Below are positions 47,720 through 56,319 of a stretch of DNA of 64,000 nucleotides, in pieces (position 1 is the first letter of the stretch; each line of letters starts with the position of its first letter). The stretch covers positions 1 to 64,000 of the forward strand of contig JACKAX010000007.1 of NCBI GenBank assembly GCA_020634875.1. Direction: 5' to 3'. The DNA is from Anaerolineales bacterium. Lineage in GTDB: Bacteria > Chloroflexota > Anaerolineae > Anaerolineales > JABWBV01. The position numbers and the translations under genes are program-made. The notes under the pieces are model-generated. The model saw only the letters and a program-made list of their open reading frames with translations. It made no database searches and had not been told where the DNA came from.

Positions 47720-49763
47720 TCCCCGGACACTCCCCCCCTTCCCGCGGTTCCAACACTTCCACCCGCACCTCTTTCAACCGGTCTTTTTGCTGGTAATAAC
47801 ACGCCAGGGGCGTATTGACGTGTTCCACCCACGCATTATTCTCCTCCCCAAAATCATCATCCATATCCTGTACATTTGCCTGCACCGGCACTGTCACAAT
47901 CAAAGCATACCGGTGATTGCGTAAATCTTCCTCAAACTGTCCCAAATATCCGGGATGGCCCGCCATCGCCATTTCCATCATAAAAATCTTCTCAAATGGC
48001 GTCTCAGGGTCCACCAACCGCGCATCCACCAACCCAAACGTCAACAACTGCCGCTCAGAAATAAACAGCACCTCCCCCCCATTTGCCGTCGCCTCCGCGA
48101 CCATCTCCTGAATAGACGCCAACGCCTTCCGCACCTTATTCGCGGAAGGCACAAAGTTGTAATCATACGAACGCCCCACCCCCAGCGCAAACAAAACTGG
48201 CATCAAAATCACCCATCCGACAATCCACGCCTGCATAGGCATCTGTCTTGGATTCGGATTCGAGGGCACATCCGGCTCCAATTTGATTTTTCCAAAGATC
48301 GCATACACCCCCACCACCAGCAACAACACTAAATACCCATCCATGTTATGCAAATTGCTCCCCCCGCCGATCTTCGCACTGACAATCAACCCGCCGAGGG
48401 CAAACACCCCCACCGCCCCTGCCACGCCCATCCAACGGATCGGGTGAATGGCCCGCCACGCTCGCGCGGTGCCCCATTGCCCGCGCAAACGAACCCACCC
48501 CAACCACATCACCGGCAGGGAGACGAACAACACACCTGGAATTACTCCCAGCGGGTACGTCGCGCTCGGAAACAGCCGGTACCAGAGCAAATCCGACGAA
48601 AACGCTGACCCGAACAATTCTGGATCATTCCCGGACCATTGCGCGTACCCCCTCTGAGCGAGCAATCCCGCCAACCCGCCAACCATCCCCCACAGCACCG
48701 GGATGAATAAATACTTCCAAAGTGGCGTTTGCCCCTTTTCCCGTTCCAATAAATAGATCATCCCCGCCATAGCCGCCGGAAACGGAATCCAGTTCACCCG
48801 GCTTACCCCCGCCCACGCCGATGCGATCACCACCACAAGCAGCGTTTTCCAAAACCGCACAGGTTCCGCCCCCCACGCGACCAGCGCGACCATCATCACC
48901 AAGTGATACCAGATCGGCCCCTGGAACAAGAACAAAAATGCCCACGCCCCGACCAGGAGAGGCGAAAATGCCTCTTCCTTCGAGATTTTTACTCGCCGCA
49001 CAACAGCCCACGTTGCCAACCCGTTCAACCCCACCCACAACAACACCTGCCACGCCCGGTGGACCCAAATGGGCAAACCGGAGATCAAAAACGGCAGGGA
49101 TTGCAACCAATAACGGGTGGGATGCAAAATCGTCGGGTTCGCATGAACGCCGTACACCTTTTCCGAGAAAAATAGCGAGGCATAAAAATACCGGCTCCCC
49201 TCCGACCAGTACAACGTGAACGGGTAATTGGTAATATCGGGCAAGAAAACCGCGACACGGTAGGCAACCCCATAAATGAGCGCCGACTTGCCCAACGAGA
49301 GCCACCAATTTTGTGCGGGTGTCCGCACTTGCAAAATGACCGCACCCGCGACCGTCGCCAACCAGTAAGGGAAAGCGCGCCAGAAATAAGTGTTTAGTAA
49401 TTCCCCCACCGGATTGGGGTAGGCCGGAAGCAGGAGCAACGGGAAAATGCCCGCAAACAGGATCATCAACGGAAGATGCAGAGGCCGGAGCCGCGCCAGG
49501 GCCGCGCCACCCCGCGCTAGCCCGTTCAACACCCCCGTGCGCGCTAGCCGCCCGCGCCCCGTCCATGTCAGAAGCAAAAACCCGGTCAGAATCAACGTTC
49601 CCGCGCTACCAAGCATCAACGCCCCCATCCATCGCGGTGATCCCCACGAGACACTTAACCCCTGGGCCAAGAAATAACCCTGGTACAGTGCCCCCACCCA
49701 AAACACCAATGTCCCCCCCAACATGACACGTAAATTTCTGAGAACGGCTGGCTTCTCGGTCAT
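47706..49763 (-). CDS. Polytopic membrane protein, probable glycosyltransferase-type
   Basis: 685 residues with about fourteen hydrophobic segments and a soluble C-terminal domain of about 120 residues (MVAEATANGGEVLFISERQL ... YALIVTVPVQANV). The layout resembles lipid-linked-sugar glycosyltransferases of the ArnT/PMT (GT-C) superfamily, but the conserved acidic loop is not obvious, so this is an inference. It overlaps the upstream flippase-like gene by 4 bp (ATGA), a sign of coupled translation and joint function in envelope glycan or lipid assembly. Confidence 0.75.
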   Translation of the reverse strand: MTEKPAVLRNLRVMLGGTLVFWVGALYQGYFLAQGLSVSWGSPRWMGALMLGSAGTLILTGFLLLTWTGRGRLARTGVLNGLARGGAALARLRPLHLPLMILFAGIFPLLLLPAYPNPVGELLNTYFWRAFPYWLATVAGAVILQVRTPAQNWWLSLGKSALIYGVAYRVAVFLPDITNYPFTLYWSEGSRYFYASLFFSEKVYGVHANPTILHPTRYWLQSLPFLISGLPIWVHRAWQVLLWVGLNGLATWAVVRRVKISKEEAFSPLLVGAWAFLFLFQGPIWYHLVMMVALVAWGAEPVRFWKTLLVVVIASAWAGVSRVNWIPFPAAMAGMIYLLEREKGQTPLWKYLFIPVLWGMVGGLAGLLAQRGYAQWSGNDPELFGSAFSSDLLWYRLFPSATYPLGVIPGVLFVSLPVMWLGWVRLRGQWGTARAWRAIHPIRWMGVAGAVGVFALGGLIVSAKIGGGSNLHNMDGYLVLLLVVGVYAIFGKIKLEPDVPSNPNPRQMPMQAWIVGWVILMPVLFALGVGRSYDYNFVPSANKVRKALASIQEMVAEATANGGEVLFISERQLLTFGLVDARLVDPETPFEKIFMMEMAMAGHPGYLGQFEEDLRNHRYALIVTVPVQANVQDMDDDFGEENNAWVEHVNTPLACYYQQKDRLKEVRVEVLEPREGGECPGISVP

Positions 49764-50677
49764 TCTGGTTTATCCACATTTGCCCGCGTCCCACTTAGGA
49801 TTTCGGGCAAAAACGCCGCCCCAGGTACGCTGGCGAGGGTTTGGAGCGTTCGCACAAGCAGGGCAACGGTGGCCGCACTTTGCGTGCTCACCCCGCCGAA
49901 GTGGGAAAAAAGAAAGGTCATCGAAAGTTCCTGCAAGCCCCACCCGTTGATCGAGATTGGGATCAACGTCACAAAGTAGGTGAAACTCCACAATCCGCCT
50001 GCCAGCCAAAATGAAACGGGTTCGCCCAGGCCGCGGAACATCAGCCAGTTGATCGCAAAAATGCACAATTGGTGAATCCAGGTGAAGCCAAATGCCAGCA
50101 GCAACCCGCGCGGCGAACGAATCCACAACCCAGTCGCCTGCCAGAGTTTGCCCACCGCGCGTTTGCCTCGCTCCAGCCAGGGCCGCGCCCACGGCAGGGC
50201 CACCATCCCCCCCACCCCTGTCCCGGTGAGGGGACCCGCTTGCAAAATGGGCACCAGCCCGATCAACGCCGTCACGCCCATCCCCATCATCCCGACGAGC
50301 CGGTCCACCACCAGTGATGCCGCCGAGATTACTTTGTCGAACCCCGCGCGCATCGCCATCGCCAACCGGACGACATCCCCGCCAATGGTAGTGGGCAAAA
50401 AATTCGAGGCGAACAACCCCGCGAATGTGATCTTCAAACTTTGCCAAACCGTCACCTGTACCCCCGCCGAACGCAGAAGGGTGTGCCAGCGCAAAGAAAC
50501 CACCACCCGTGACACCATGATCAGACCCGCACTCACAACGAAATAACCTCCCGGAATCTGGCGCACGCCTGCCCAAATCTCATCCCATCCTTGCTGGCTG
50601 AGGAGATAAAGGAGCAGGCCAAAGGTGAAAATGGTGCCAAGTGCGCGAAGCAGGAGGTTAAGGCTGGGTTTTTTCAT
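49760..50677 (-). CDS. Flippase-like integral membrane protein (LPG synthase TM-region family)
   Basis: 305 residues with seven to eight membrane segments. Diagnostic is FASNFLPTTIGGDVVRLAMA, the N-x-LP-x-x-x-GGD-x-x-R motif of the UPF0104/lysylphosphatidylglycerol synthase transmembrane family. LVPILQ and FVTLIPISINGWGLQELSMT are further family landmarks. Members move lipids or lipid-linked molecules, or belong to aminoacyl-lipid synthases; the soluble synthase domain is absent here. It precedes the glycosyltransferase-like gene with a 4-bp overlap. Confidence 0.88.
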   Translation of the reverse strand: MKKPSLNLLLRALGTIFTFGLLLYLLSQQGWDEIWAGVRQIPGGYFVVSAGLIMVSRVVVSLRWHTLLRSAGVQVTVWQSLKITFAGLFASNFLPTTIGGDVVRLAMAMRAGFDKVISAASLVVDRLVGMMGMGVTALIGLVPILQAGPLTGTGVGGMVALPWARPWLERGKRAVGKLWQATGLWIRSPRGLLLAFGFTWIHQLCIFAINWLMFRGLGEPVSFWLAGGLWSFTYFVTLIPISINGWGLQELSMTFLFSHFGGVSTQSAATVALLVRTLQTLASVPGAAFLPEILSGTRANVDKPE

Positions 50678-50689
50678 ATAAGGAGGGGT

Positions 50690-50786
50690 AAAACTTCGGA
50701 AGTCTTTGCGAAGATGTTAGAACGGGAGATGTTAGGGAAGGGAGAGAAATTTTGGATTGGAGGGTGATGGAGACTTCCGAAGTTTT
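50690..50786. repeat. 97-bp element with 16-bp perfect terminal inverted repeats
   Basis: AAAACTTCGGAAGTCT (50690-50705) and AGACTTCCGAAGTTTT (50771-50786). Core TTCGGAAGTCT is shared with the 185-bp element at 14746-14930, but the interiors differ. The right arm abuts the stop codon of the gene at 50787, so it can serve as that gene's terminator. Confidence 0.85.
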
Positions 50787-51797
50787 TTAAGGAGTCGCAC
50801 GCCATTCGATGAAAAAGAGGATGAAGTAGCCGAGTAACAGGATCAACCAGCCGGTTAACTCCACATTGTCCAAAAAGCCTTTCCAGGAAAAGGCAAAATT
50901 TTCTTGAATCGTCGTGACGATGTTTTCGAGATTGTCCAGTTTGGATTGCACCGTTTGTTTCCAGTCATCCAGATAGAACTCGTCCAGAATGGCGTGATAT
51001 AGTTTGGCGCTGTACCAATCGCCGATCAGCAATAAATTTTGATCCGTATGCTCAAACTCCAGGATCAACTCCAGCCTATGTTGGATGATGCGTCGCAAAG
51101 CCGTGCGCGTGGGGCCGGGGCGGATGGACGTGCGCGGGCCTTTAAAAAAATTGGCTTTGATGTCCAGCAGACTGTCTTCAATGGCTTGAGCCAGCAAGCG
51201 ATACCGCACAAGTTGGTAGTTGCCAATTTTGAGCAGTTCGATGTCCGCTTGAAAATCGCCCGTGGGGGAGATGAGCAATGCGCCTTCCCAGTCTACCAGG
51301 GTAAGCTCTTCTTCCGAGTAGCGTATACGAGAAATCAGAATGTCTTCGATTTCAGATGGCCCGAAGATTTCGCGCTGGGAGCGGATGAACCGCGCCAGGT
51401 CTTGGGCGTGTTGGTCAATGAATTCGTCCGGCGTGCCATCTACGTGCGCCAGCATCAGGATGATGTACTCTTCGTACAACCCACTTGCCAGCGCAGAGGC
51501 CGGGACAAGTTGTTCGCGCAAGGCCGTTTCGATCCGGTTGCGGTGTTGGATCGTCGCCATACTGAGCGGCGCGGCCAGGTCAAAATGGCACTCCATAATC
51601 TGCACGCGCTCGTCAAACACCTGCGTGTGAATGGTGATCGGCGTGCCTTCCACCACACGGGGGGCCTGCCCCAAACTCCGCACCTGAATGTCCACAGGTT
51701 GGAAATACGGCGCGTCCTTCAACCCTTTGATTGGCTCAACGGGCGAAGGTGGGGGGGCATCTACGTAGGGGAAAACCAGCAAATAACAGAAAGGCAT
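50787..51797 (-). CDS. Uncharacterised protein with C-terminal membrane anchor
   Basis: 336 residues from the ATG at 51797 (MPFCYLLVFPYVDAPPPS); a TTG at 51827 is possible. Most of the protein is soluble (DIQVRSLGQAPRVVEGTPIT; FDLAAPLSMATIQHRNRIET; LARFIRSQREIFGPSEIEDI; LILEFEHTDQNLLLIGDWYS). A helical linker (WKQTVQSKLDNLENIVTTIQ) leads to one membrane segment at the extreme C-terminus (LTGWLILLLGYFILFFIEW). This layout recalls the RMD1/DUF155 family but I cannot confirm it. It is the last gene before a palindromic element and lies 133 bp from the glycosyltransferase gene. Confidence 0.75.
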   Translation of the reverse strand: MPFCYLLVFPYVDAPPPSPVEPIKGLKDAPYFQPVDIQVRSLGQAPRVVEGTPITIHTQVFDERVQIMECHFDLAAPLSMATIQHRNRIETALREQLVPASALASGLYEEYIILMLAHVDGTPDEFIDQHAQDLARFIRSQREIFGPSEIEDILISRIRYSEEELTLVDWEGALLISPTGDFQADIELLKIGNYQLVRYRLLAQAIEDSLLDIKANFFKGPRTSIRPGPTRTALRRIIQHRLELILEFEHTDQNLLLIGDWYSAKLYHAILDEFYLDDWKQTVQSKLDNLENIVTTIQENFAFSWKGFLDNVELTGWLILLLGYFILFFIEWRATP

Positions 51798-51824
51798 AAA
51801 ACGCTCAAAGCATGTCTGACGTTT

Positions 51825-51923
51825 CAAAACCTAAAGGTTTTTCTCGGTAAATTCAGGAACACCTTTGCAAATGGCACACATTTTTGAGTGTTCTTCGTTT
51901 GCCAACAAAACCTTTAGGGTTTG
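51825..51923. repeat. Long nested palindrome between two minus-strand genes
   Basis: Outer arms CAAAACCTAAAGGTTTTT and AAAACCTTTAGGGTTTGG pair over 16 of 18 bases; inner arms AGGAACAC / GTGTTCTT pair again around a 30-base loop. It could form a 99-bp cruciform and may terminate the 51931-53835 gene. Confidence 0.78.
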
Positions 51924-51930
51924 GGCATTT

Positions 51931-53835
51931 TTAGGGTTGGCGGGCCTGAAAAATACGAAGGGCAGAATTTTCGTCGCATGGGGCAAGGGGCGCGGTGGGG
52001 GTCAGTTCCACGAAGCGGGCGGGGTCGTCCAACGCGTCGCGCAGCCAACCTTTGTAATACCGCTCGGCAACGATGGCGTAATCGGCCTGGGCGAGCCAAT
52101 TCTGCGCCAGCGTCTCCGTCCAAAACCCGAAGCGCAAATGCTCCTCATCCGCGCCTGACAACCGCAAAGTATAGTCCAGATTAATCTGACCGGGGAGCAA
52201 CTGCGGCGCGTCTAAATACAACAACGGCACGGCGGAGAGCGAGCCTTCCCAGTATACACGGGCATGTGCGGGGATAATCTCCGCGAGGTGCTCTCCCGCG
52301 GCCTCATACGCGGCGATCACGTTCGCCTTGCAATCATAATTCGTGTACCCCGCGCCAAGCACCTTCGTCGGCGAAAGCACCAACCCCAGCGCCAGCAACC
52401 CCACCAACGCCCCCGCCCCCACGGACGTGCGTGTCCCCGTCATCCGCCCCGCCCGGCGACTGAGCCAAAACGCCAATAGGATCAGCCCCACCCCGACCAA
52501 AGCCCCCGCGAGAGTGGGCAGCACCCGTTTTGAGAGTTCAAACCCCCAATGAAAACGCGTATCCAAAAAATCCCATAGCGGAATGCCCGGCGCACTTCCC
52601 CCGCTCGAAAAAAACGTCTTCAGTCGGGGGATTCGCCAGCGCGCAATCGTTTCGCCAAGGTCTTTATACGCACCGTACCCCACCCCCGTCGTCAGCACCA
52701 ACACGCCCAACCCGGCCAGAAAATCTTGCCAGCGGTGCGCGGTCCAGGGGCGGGAGGCCAGCCAAAGCACGCTTAACAACAAACCCAAGATTGAGAAGAA
52801 TGACGTGTACACGGGGAAACAAAAGATACAGTAATCGTTGCCGAGCGCGTTATCCGTCTGCGCGTGGATGCCCAAACTGGCCCACGCGTGCGCCGCCAAC
52901 AAAATGAGAAACAGCGCGCTCAAAAACAAGGCCGCACGCCGGATCACAGGCTTTTTCCAGTTCCAGGCCCAAACCACTACCCCCAACAAACCAACCAAAG
53001 CCACAAAATGGTACCGGATGGCGAACAAAAAACTCAATACCCGGCTGTCCCAATCCCCAAGCGGACTCCAAAACGGTTGCCCATCCGGGGGACGCCAGGG
53101 GGCGAGCGCTTTTAGGGGTACCCACGCCGCCCACGCCCGTAAAATGCCTGGCCAAAACGCCGCGTGGACGATCAGAATTGGGAGCGCCATCCCGACCGTC
53201 GCGGCGAACCCCGCGCGCTTCCCGTGTTGCCAGAAGATATATCCAAGAATAAAGGGGAGTGCGGGGGCGAGGTTTAACCGGGTCATTAGCATCACCCCGG
53301 AAAGTACCCCGCCCAAAACGATTTGCCAAAACGGACGCCTTTCCCCCAAAATCAGGAGCAAAATTCCCACCAACATCGCAGTAATGAGGACTTGCGAGGT
53401 GGTGGTACTGTACATTTTTAAGATCGCGGTATTGAGCGCGTAGGCCCACACGGCCCCCGCGCCCAGCCACGCGGCGGGCATTGCCCCCTGCCCTCCCATC
53501 CCTGCCACGCGTCGTACCAGGAAAAATAACCCGATCAAGATCAGGGCATTCAGCGCGAGGGCGTACCCCCGCCCGGTTTGAATCCCCACCCCAAAAATCT
53601 GCTGCACCCACCCCGGAATCAAAAACGCAAGCGGCATCTGGTTCGTCCACACACCGTAATCCTGAAAAGGGCGATACTGTCCGGTGACGAAGAAAAGTCC
53701 TTTGAGCAGGTACTCCCCCTCGTCCATCAACGAATTTTGGGTTAGGGCGAATCCCCAAACCCGTGCCAGGGCGAGCAGCCCCCCCAGCAACGCAGTCCCC
53801 CTTGCAAAAAGAAGGTTACTTCCGCGCTGGGACAT
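51931..53835 (-). CDS. GT-C type (ArnT/PMT-like) membrane glycosyltransferase
   Basis: 634 residues from the internal ATG at 53835 ([13 protein letters not shown]), preferred over 53853. About twelve membrane segments. The first loop contains [20 protein letters not shown] followed by [20 protein letters not shown], matching the periplasmic acidic motif (DE) of dolichyl-phosphate-mannose/ArnT enzymes. A soluble C-terminal domain follows ([20 protein letters not shown]). It would transfer a sugar from a polyprenyl phosphate to an envelope acceptor. It overlaps the GDP-mannose dehydratase gene by about 20 bp, linking nucleotide-sugar supply with transfer. Confidence 0.85.
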   Translation of the reverse strand: MSQRGSNLLFARGTALLGGLLALARVWGFALTQNSLMDEGEYLLKGLFFVTGQYRPFQDYGVWTNQMPLAFLIPGWVQQIFGVGIQTGRGYALALNALILIGLFFLVRRVAGMGGQGAMPAAWLGAGAVWAYALNTAILKMYSTTTSQVLITAMLVGILLLILGERRPFWQIVLGGVLSGVMLMTRLNLAPALPFILGYIFWQHGKRAGFAATVGMALPILIVHAAFWPGILRAWAAWVPLKALAPWRPPDGQPFWSPLGDWDSRVLSFLFAIRYHFVALVGLLGVVVWAWNWKKPVIRRAALFLSALFLILLAAHAWASLGIHAQTDNALGNDYCIFCFPVYTSFFSILGLLLSVLWLASRPWTAHRWQDFLAGLGVLVLTTGVGYGAYKDLGETIARWRIPRLKTFFSSGGSAPGIPLWDFLDTRFHWGFELSKRVLPTLAGALVGVGLILLAFWLSRRAGRMTGTRTSVGAGALVGLLALGLVLSPTKVLGAGYTNYDCKANVIAAYEAAGEHLAEIIPAHARVYWEGSLSAVPLLYLDAPQLLPGQINLDYTLRLSGADEEHLRFGFWTETLAQNWLAQADYAIVAERYYKGWLRDALDDPARFVELTPTAPLAPCDENSALRIFQARQP

Positions 53836-54814
53836 GCAACACGCCGATTTCAAGCTGATGTTGGAGCGTTTTCAAATCCGCATCTACCATCATCTTGATC
53901 AGCCCTTCAAAATCTACACTTGGCTTCCAACCCAGGTGTTCATGTGCGTTAGAGGGGTCAGCAACCAGCAAATCAACCTCTGCTGGGCGGTAAAAGCGTG
54001 GGTCCTGCACTACATAATCTTTGTAATTCAGACCTACATATCCAAAAGCGATATCGCAAAATTCTCGGACAGAGTGCGTTTCCCCTGTGCCAATCACAAG
54101 GTCTTCGGGCTGTTCACGCTGGAGCATCATCCACATCGCACGAACGTAATCGCCTGCATACCCCCAGTCACGGCGAGATTCCAGGTTTCCTAAACGAATT
54201 TCATTCGCCAGACCTAACTTGATCCGCGCTACCCCGTGCGTGATTTTGTGCGTAACGAACTCGATGCCGCGCCGCGGACTTTCGTGGTTGAACAAAATCC
54301 CGGAGACGGCGAACAAATTATACGATTCTCGGTAGTTGACGGTGATCCAGTGTCCGTACACCTTCGCCACCCCATACGGACTGCGCGGGTAGAACGGGGT
54401 GGATTCCCGCTGGGGGACTTCTAAAACCTTCCCAAACATTTCACTAGAAGATGCCTGATAAAAATGCGCCTTCGGCACGACCAGGCGCATCGCTTCCAAC
54501 AGACGGGTGACGCCGAGCGCGGTTACTTCCCCGGTCAGGACAGGCTGGTTCCACGAGGTAGGAACGAAGGATTGGGCGGCGAGGTTATAAATTTCGTCGG
54601 GTTGGTACCGTTCGAGCAGGTCTACGAGCGAGCTTTGGTCGTGGAGGTCCCCTTGTTCGAGGTAGATGTCATCTTGGATGTGTTGGATCCGTTCAAAGGT
54701 GATGGTGCTGGAACGGCGCACCATGCCAACTACGGTGTAACCTTTGGCTAGTAAGAAATCTGCAAGGTATGATCCGTCCTGGCCGGTGACTCCGGTGATG
54801 AGGGCAGTGGGCAT
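53816..54814 (-). CDS. gmd: GDP-mannose 4,6-dehydratase
   Basis: 332 residues. It converts GDP-mannose to GDP-4-keto-6-deoxymannose, precursor of GDP-fucose, rhamnose or perosamine. Short-chain dehydrogenase fold: NAD(P) motif [27 protein letters not shown], catalytic ASSSEMFGK and [12 protein letters not shown] (YxxxK). [20 protein letters not shown] and [18 protein letters not shown] are characteristic of Gmd. The SD AGGAG lies seven bases before the ATG. No GDP-fucose synthase follows, so the end sugar is unknown. Confidence 0.95.
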   Translation of the reverse strand: MPTALITGVTGQDGSYLADFLLAKGYTVVGMVRRSSTITFERIQHIQDDIYLEQGDLHDQSSLVDLLERYQPDEIYNLAAQSFVPTSWNQPVLTGEVTALGVTRLLEAMRLVVPKAHFYQASSSEMFGKVLEVPQRESTPFYPRSPYGVAKVYGHWITVNYRESYNLFAVSGILFNHESPRRGIEFVTHKITHGVARIKLGLANEIRLGNLESRRDWGYAGDYVRAMWMMLQREQPEDLVIGTGETHSVREFCDIAFGYVGLNYKDYVVQDPRFYRPAEVDLLVADPSNAHEHLGWKPSVDFEGLIKMMVDADLKTLQHQLEIGVLHVPARK

Positions 54815-54983
54815 AAAGGTCTCCTAATTAATAACAGGCGAAATGATGTCTTGAAAAAAGGTAGCTGGAAAGATATATCCTCCGCCCTACCTTTTCCAAG
54901 GGAATCTTAGCTCAAAATTCAGACAGCGAATTATAACGGGCGAAAAAAGGGGGTCAAGGATTTTATGGAGGCCCTTGACAAAA

Positions 54984-55007
54984 AAAAGAGGCCTACAAGG
55001 CCTCTAC
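54984..55007 (-). terminator. Terminator of the anti-sigma gene pair
   Basis: On the minus strand AGAGGCC-TTGTA-GGCCTCT followed by seven Ts; the stem begins inside the stop codon region of the gene at 55004. Confidence 0.9.
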
Positions 55008-55414
55008 TTATGTTTGATCAGAATTAACCTATTTTTTCCCGGAACGAATTCATAACGGGCTTCATCCATCATTTGGTCTATGAAGAACAAACCCAGCCCT
55101 CCTTTACGCCGGTCTTCCAGCGAGGTAGAAAGCTCAGGTTTGGGCACTGCGGAGGGGTTAAAAGGGTGTCCGCTATCGGTAAGCGTGATCTTTAACCCTC
55201 TGCCTGTTATCTCGCATGAACATTCGATCACGCCCAGGTCTTCACCTTGGTAAGCGTGTTCGATGATGTTAGAGCAGGCTTCATCTACAGCCAATTCAAC
55301 CCCGTAAACCGCTTCTTCCCCCAACCCGGCCTTTTTCGCTGCATCTTTTACAAACCTGCTGATTTTTTCGAGGCTTTCAAAACGCCCGGGAAATGTACGT
55401 GTGGCAACAGCCAT
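55004..55414 (-). CDS. Anti-sigma factor-type serine kinase (RsbW/SpoIIAB-like)
   Basis: 136 residues, GHKL ATPase fold. N box VDEACSNIIEHAYQG, G1 box LTDSGHPFNPS, G2 box GGLGLFFIDQMMD, then a beta strand with KNRLILIKHK. Length and motifs fit the stand-alone HATPase_c_2 kinases that phosphorylate a STAS partner and, when free, hold a sigma factor or another target. It lies 23 bp downstream of a STAS protein gene, the normal partner arrangement. No sigma factor gene is adjacent, so the output is unknown. Confidence 0.92.
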   Translation of the reverse strand: MAVATRTFPGRFESLEKISRFVKDAAKKAGLGEEAVYGVELAVDEACSNIIEHAYQGEDLGVIECSCEITGRGLKITLTDSGHPFNPSAVPKPELSTSLEDRRKGGLGLFFIDQMMDEARYEFVPGKNRLILIKHK

Positions 55415-55437
55415 GAGGCAGGTTGGAGAACGAAGCT

Positions 55438-55770
55438 TTAGAAACTACCTACGGCGGCAGTCAAATCTTCATAGACTTCAAAATAATCGCTCATGCCAAC
55501 AAGTTCAAAGGACTTGCGAATTTTTTCGTCTGCGTTCACCAAAACCAGTTTACCTTTTTGTTTTTTGCATTTTTTCTGCGTTTCGGTCAACACCCAAAGC
55601 CCTTTACTGGATAAGAAATCTACCGCCGTCATATCGAAAACAATATTGTGTTTTCCAGAGTCAATTACGGCGTCCATGGCATCCTGCAGTTTGGGAGCAG
55701 TATAAGTGTCCACGCGCCCGGTCATTTTGACCACATCGCAACGGTTGTATTCGGTTGTCGTAAGTTCCAT
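55438..55770 (-). CDS. STAS-domain anti-sigma factor antagonist
   Basis: 110 residues from the ATG at 55770, with GAGG nearby. STAS fold: DVVKMTGRVDTYTAPKLQDA, IVFDMTAVDFLSSKGLWVL, KGKLVLVNADEKIRKSFELV. The phospho-acceptor serine is in DFLSSKG, matching the D-S-S/T-G position of SpoIIAA/RsbV. The kinase gene follows directly, so partner switching by phosphorylation is the expected mode of regulation. Confidence 0.93.
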   Translation of the reverse strand: MELTTTEYNRCDVVKMTGRVDTYTAPKLQDAMDAVIDSGKHNIVFDMTAVDFLSSKGLWVLTETQKKCKKQKGKLVLVNADEKIRKSFELVGMSDYFEVYEDLTAAVGSF

Positions 55771-56319
55771 TGGTTGCCTCTTGAAATTAGGATGATATGT
55801 GAAGGGAGAATAACACGGGCAGTATAACATAAAAAATCATGGGGCGAAAAAAGAAGATGGCTTAGCGCTAAGGTCGGTTCTTTGCCCGCCCTAAAACGAA
55901 AAACCCGAATTAATAACGCAAATCGCAAGGAAAAACAGTACTTTCGAGGGGTACTGTTTTGGGTTATGTAATCAGCTATTACATCCTATACTCTCGCCAC
56001 CCCAATACCCAATTCAAGCCTTGTGGCATCGTAATTTCATACAGAACTTAAAGGACCCAAGATCAAAATGGTCGGGGGGTTGTATTTCTTTTGCCATTTT
56101 CCATTTTGGGCTTTTTTGTGCTGTTAAATTATGAAACGTTCCTGTTAGCGTTTTCTGTGCTTCCCCACAAACCCCTCGTCACATTAGCCCGCTTCTGTTT
56201 AAAGTTGTTTAGACAGGTAGCGGGCTAAACTTGTTAAAAGCCAGAACACAAGGATACCCAAATTTTGTGAGTGCATTCCTATGCCAGGAAAGTGCTCGAG
56301 ATTACTCTCGGAGGAGTAC
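55771..56319. other. 549-bp divergent spacer before the large secreted protein
   Basis: No gene or known riboswitch was found. It contains a small palindrome CCTTAGCGCTAAG (about 55862-55874), a GTACTGTTTT/AAACAGTACT-like pair (55934-55960) and the hairpin at 56187-56228. The long leader is consistent with regulated expression of the surface protein. Confidence 0.5.
56187..56228. repeat. Hairpin TAGCCCGCT / AGCGGGCTA in the leader of the secreted protein
   Basis: Perfect 9-bp outer stem with an inner CTGT/ACAG extension and a loop of about 14 bases, roughly 90 bp before the start codon. No T-run follows, so it is not an ordinary terminator. Confidence 0.7.

Noticed and set aside
48625..49566. 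313-codon minus-strand open frame
   Set aside because: Out-of-frame shadow of the polytopic membrane protein gene on the same strand.
55771..56319. Second c-di-GMP riboswitch before the large secreted protein
   Set aside because: I looked for GGCAAAC, the GAAA-capped hairpin and GACGCAAA; none is present on either strand.
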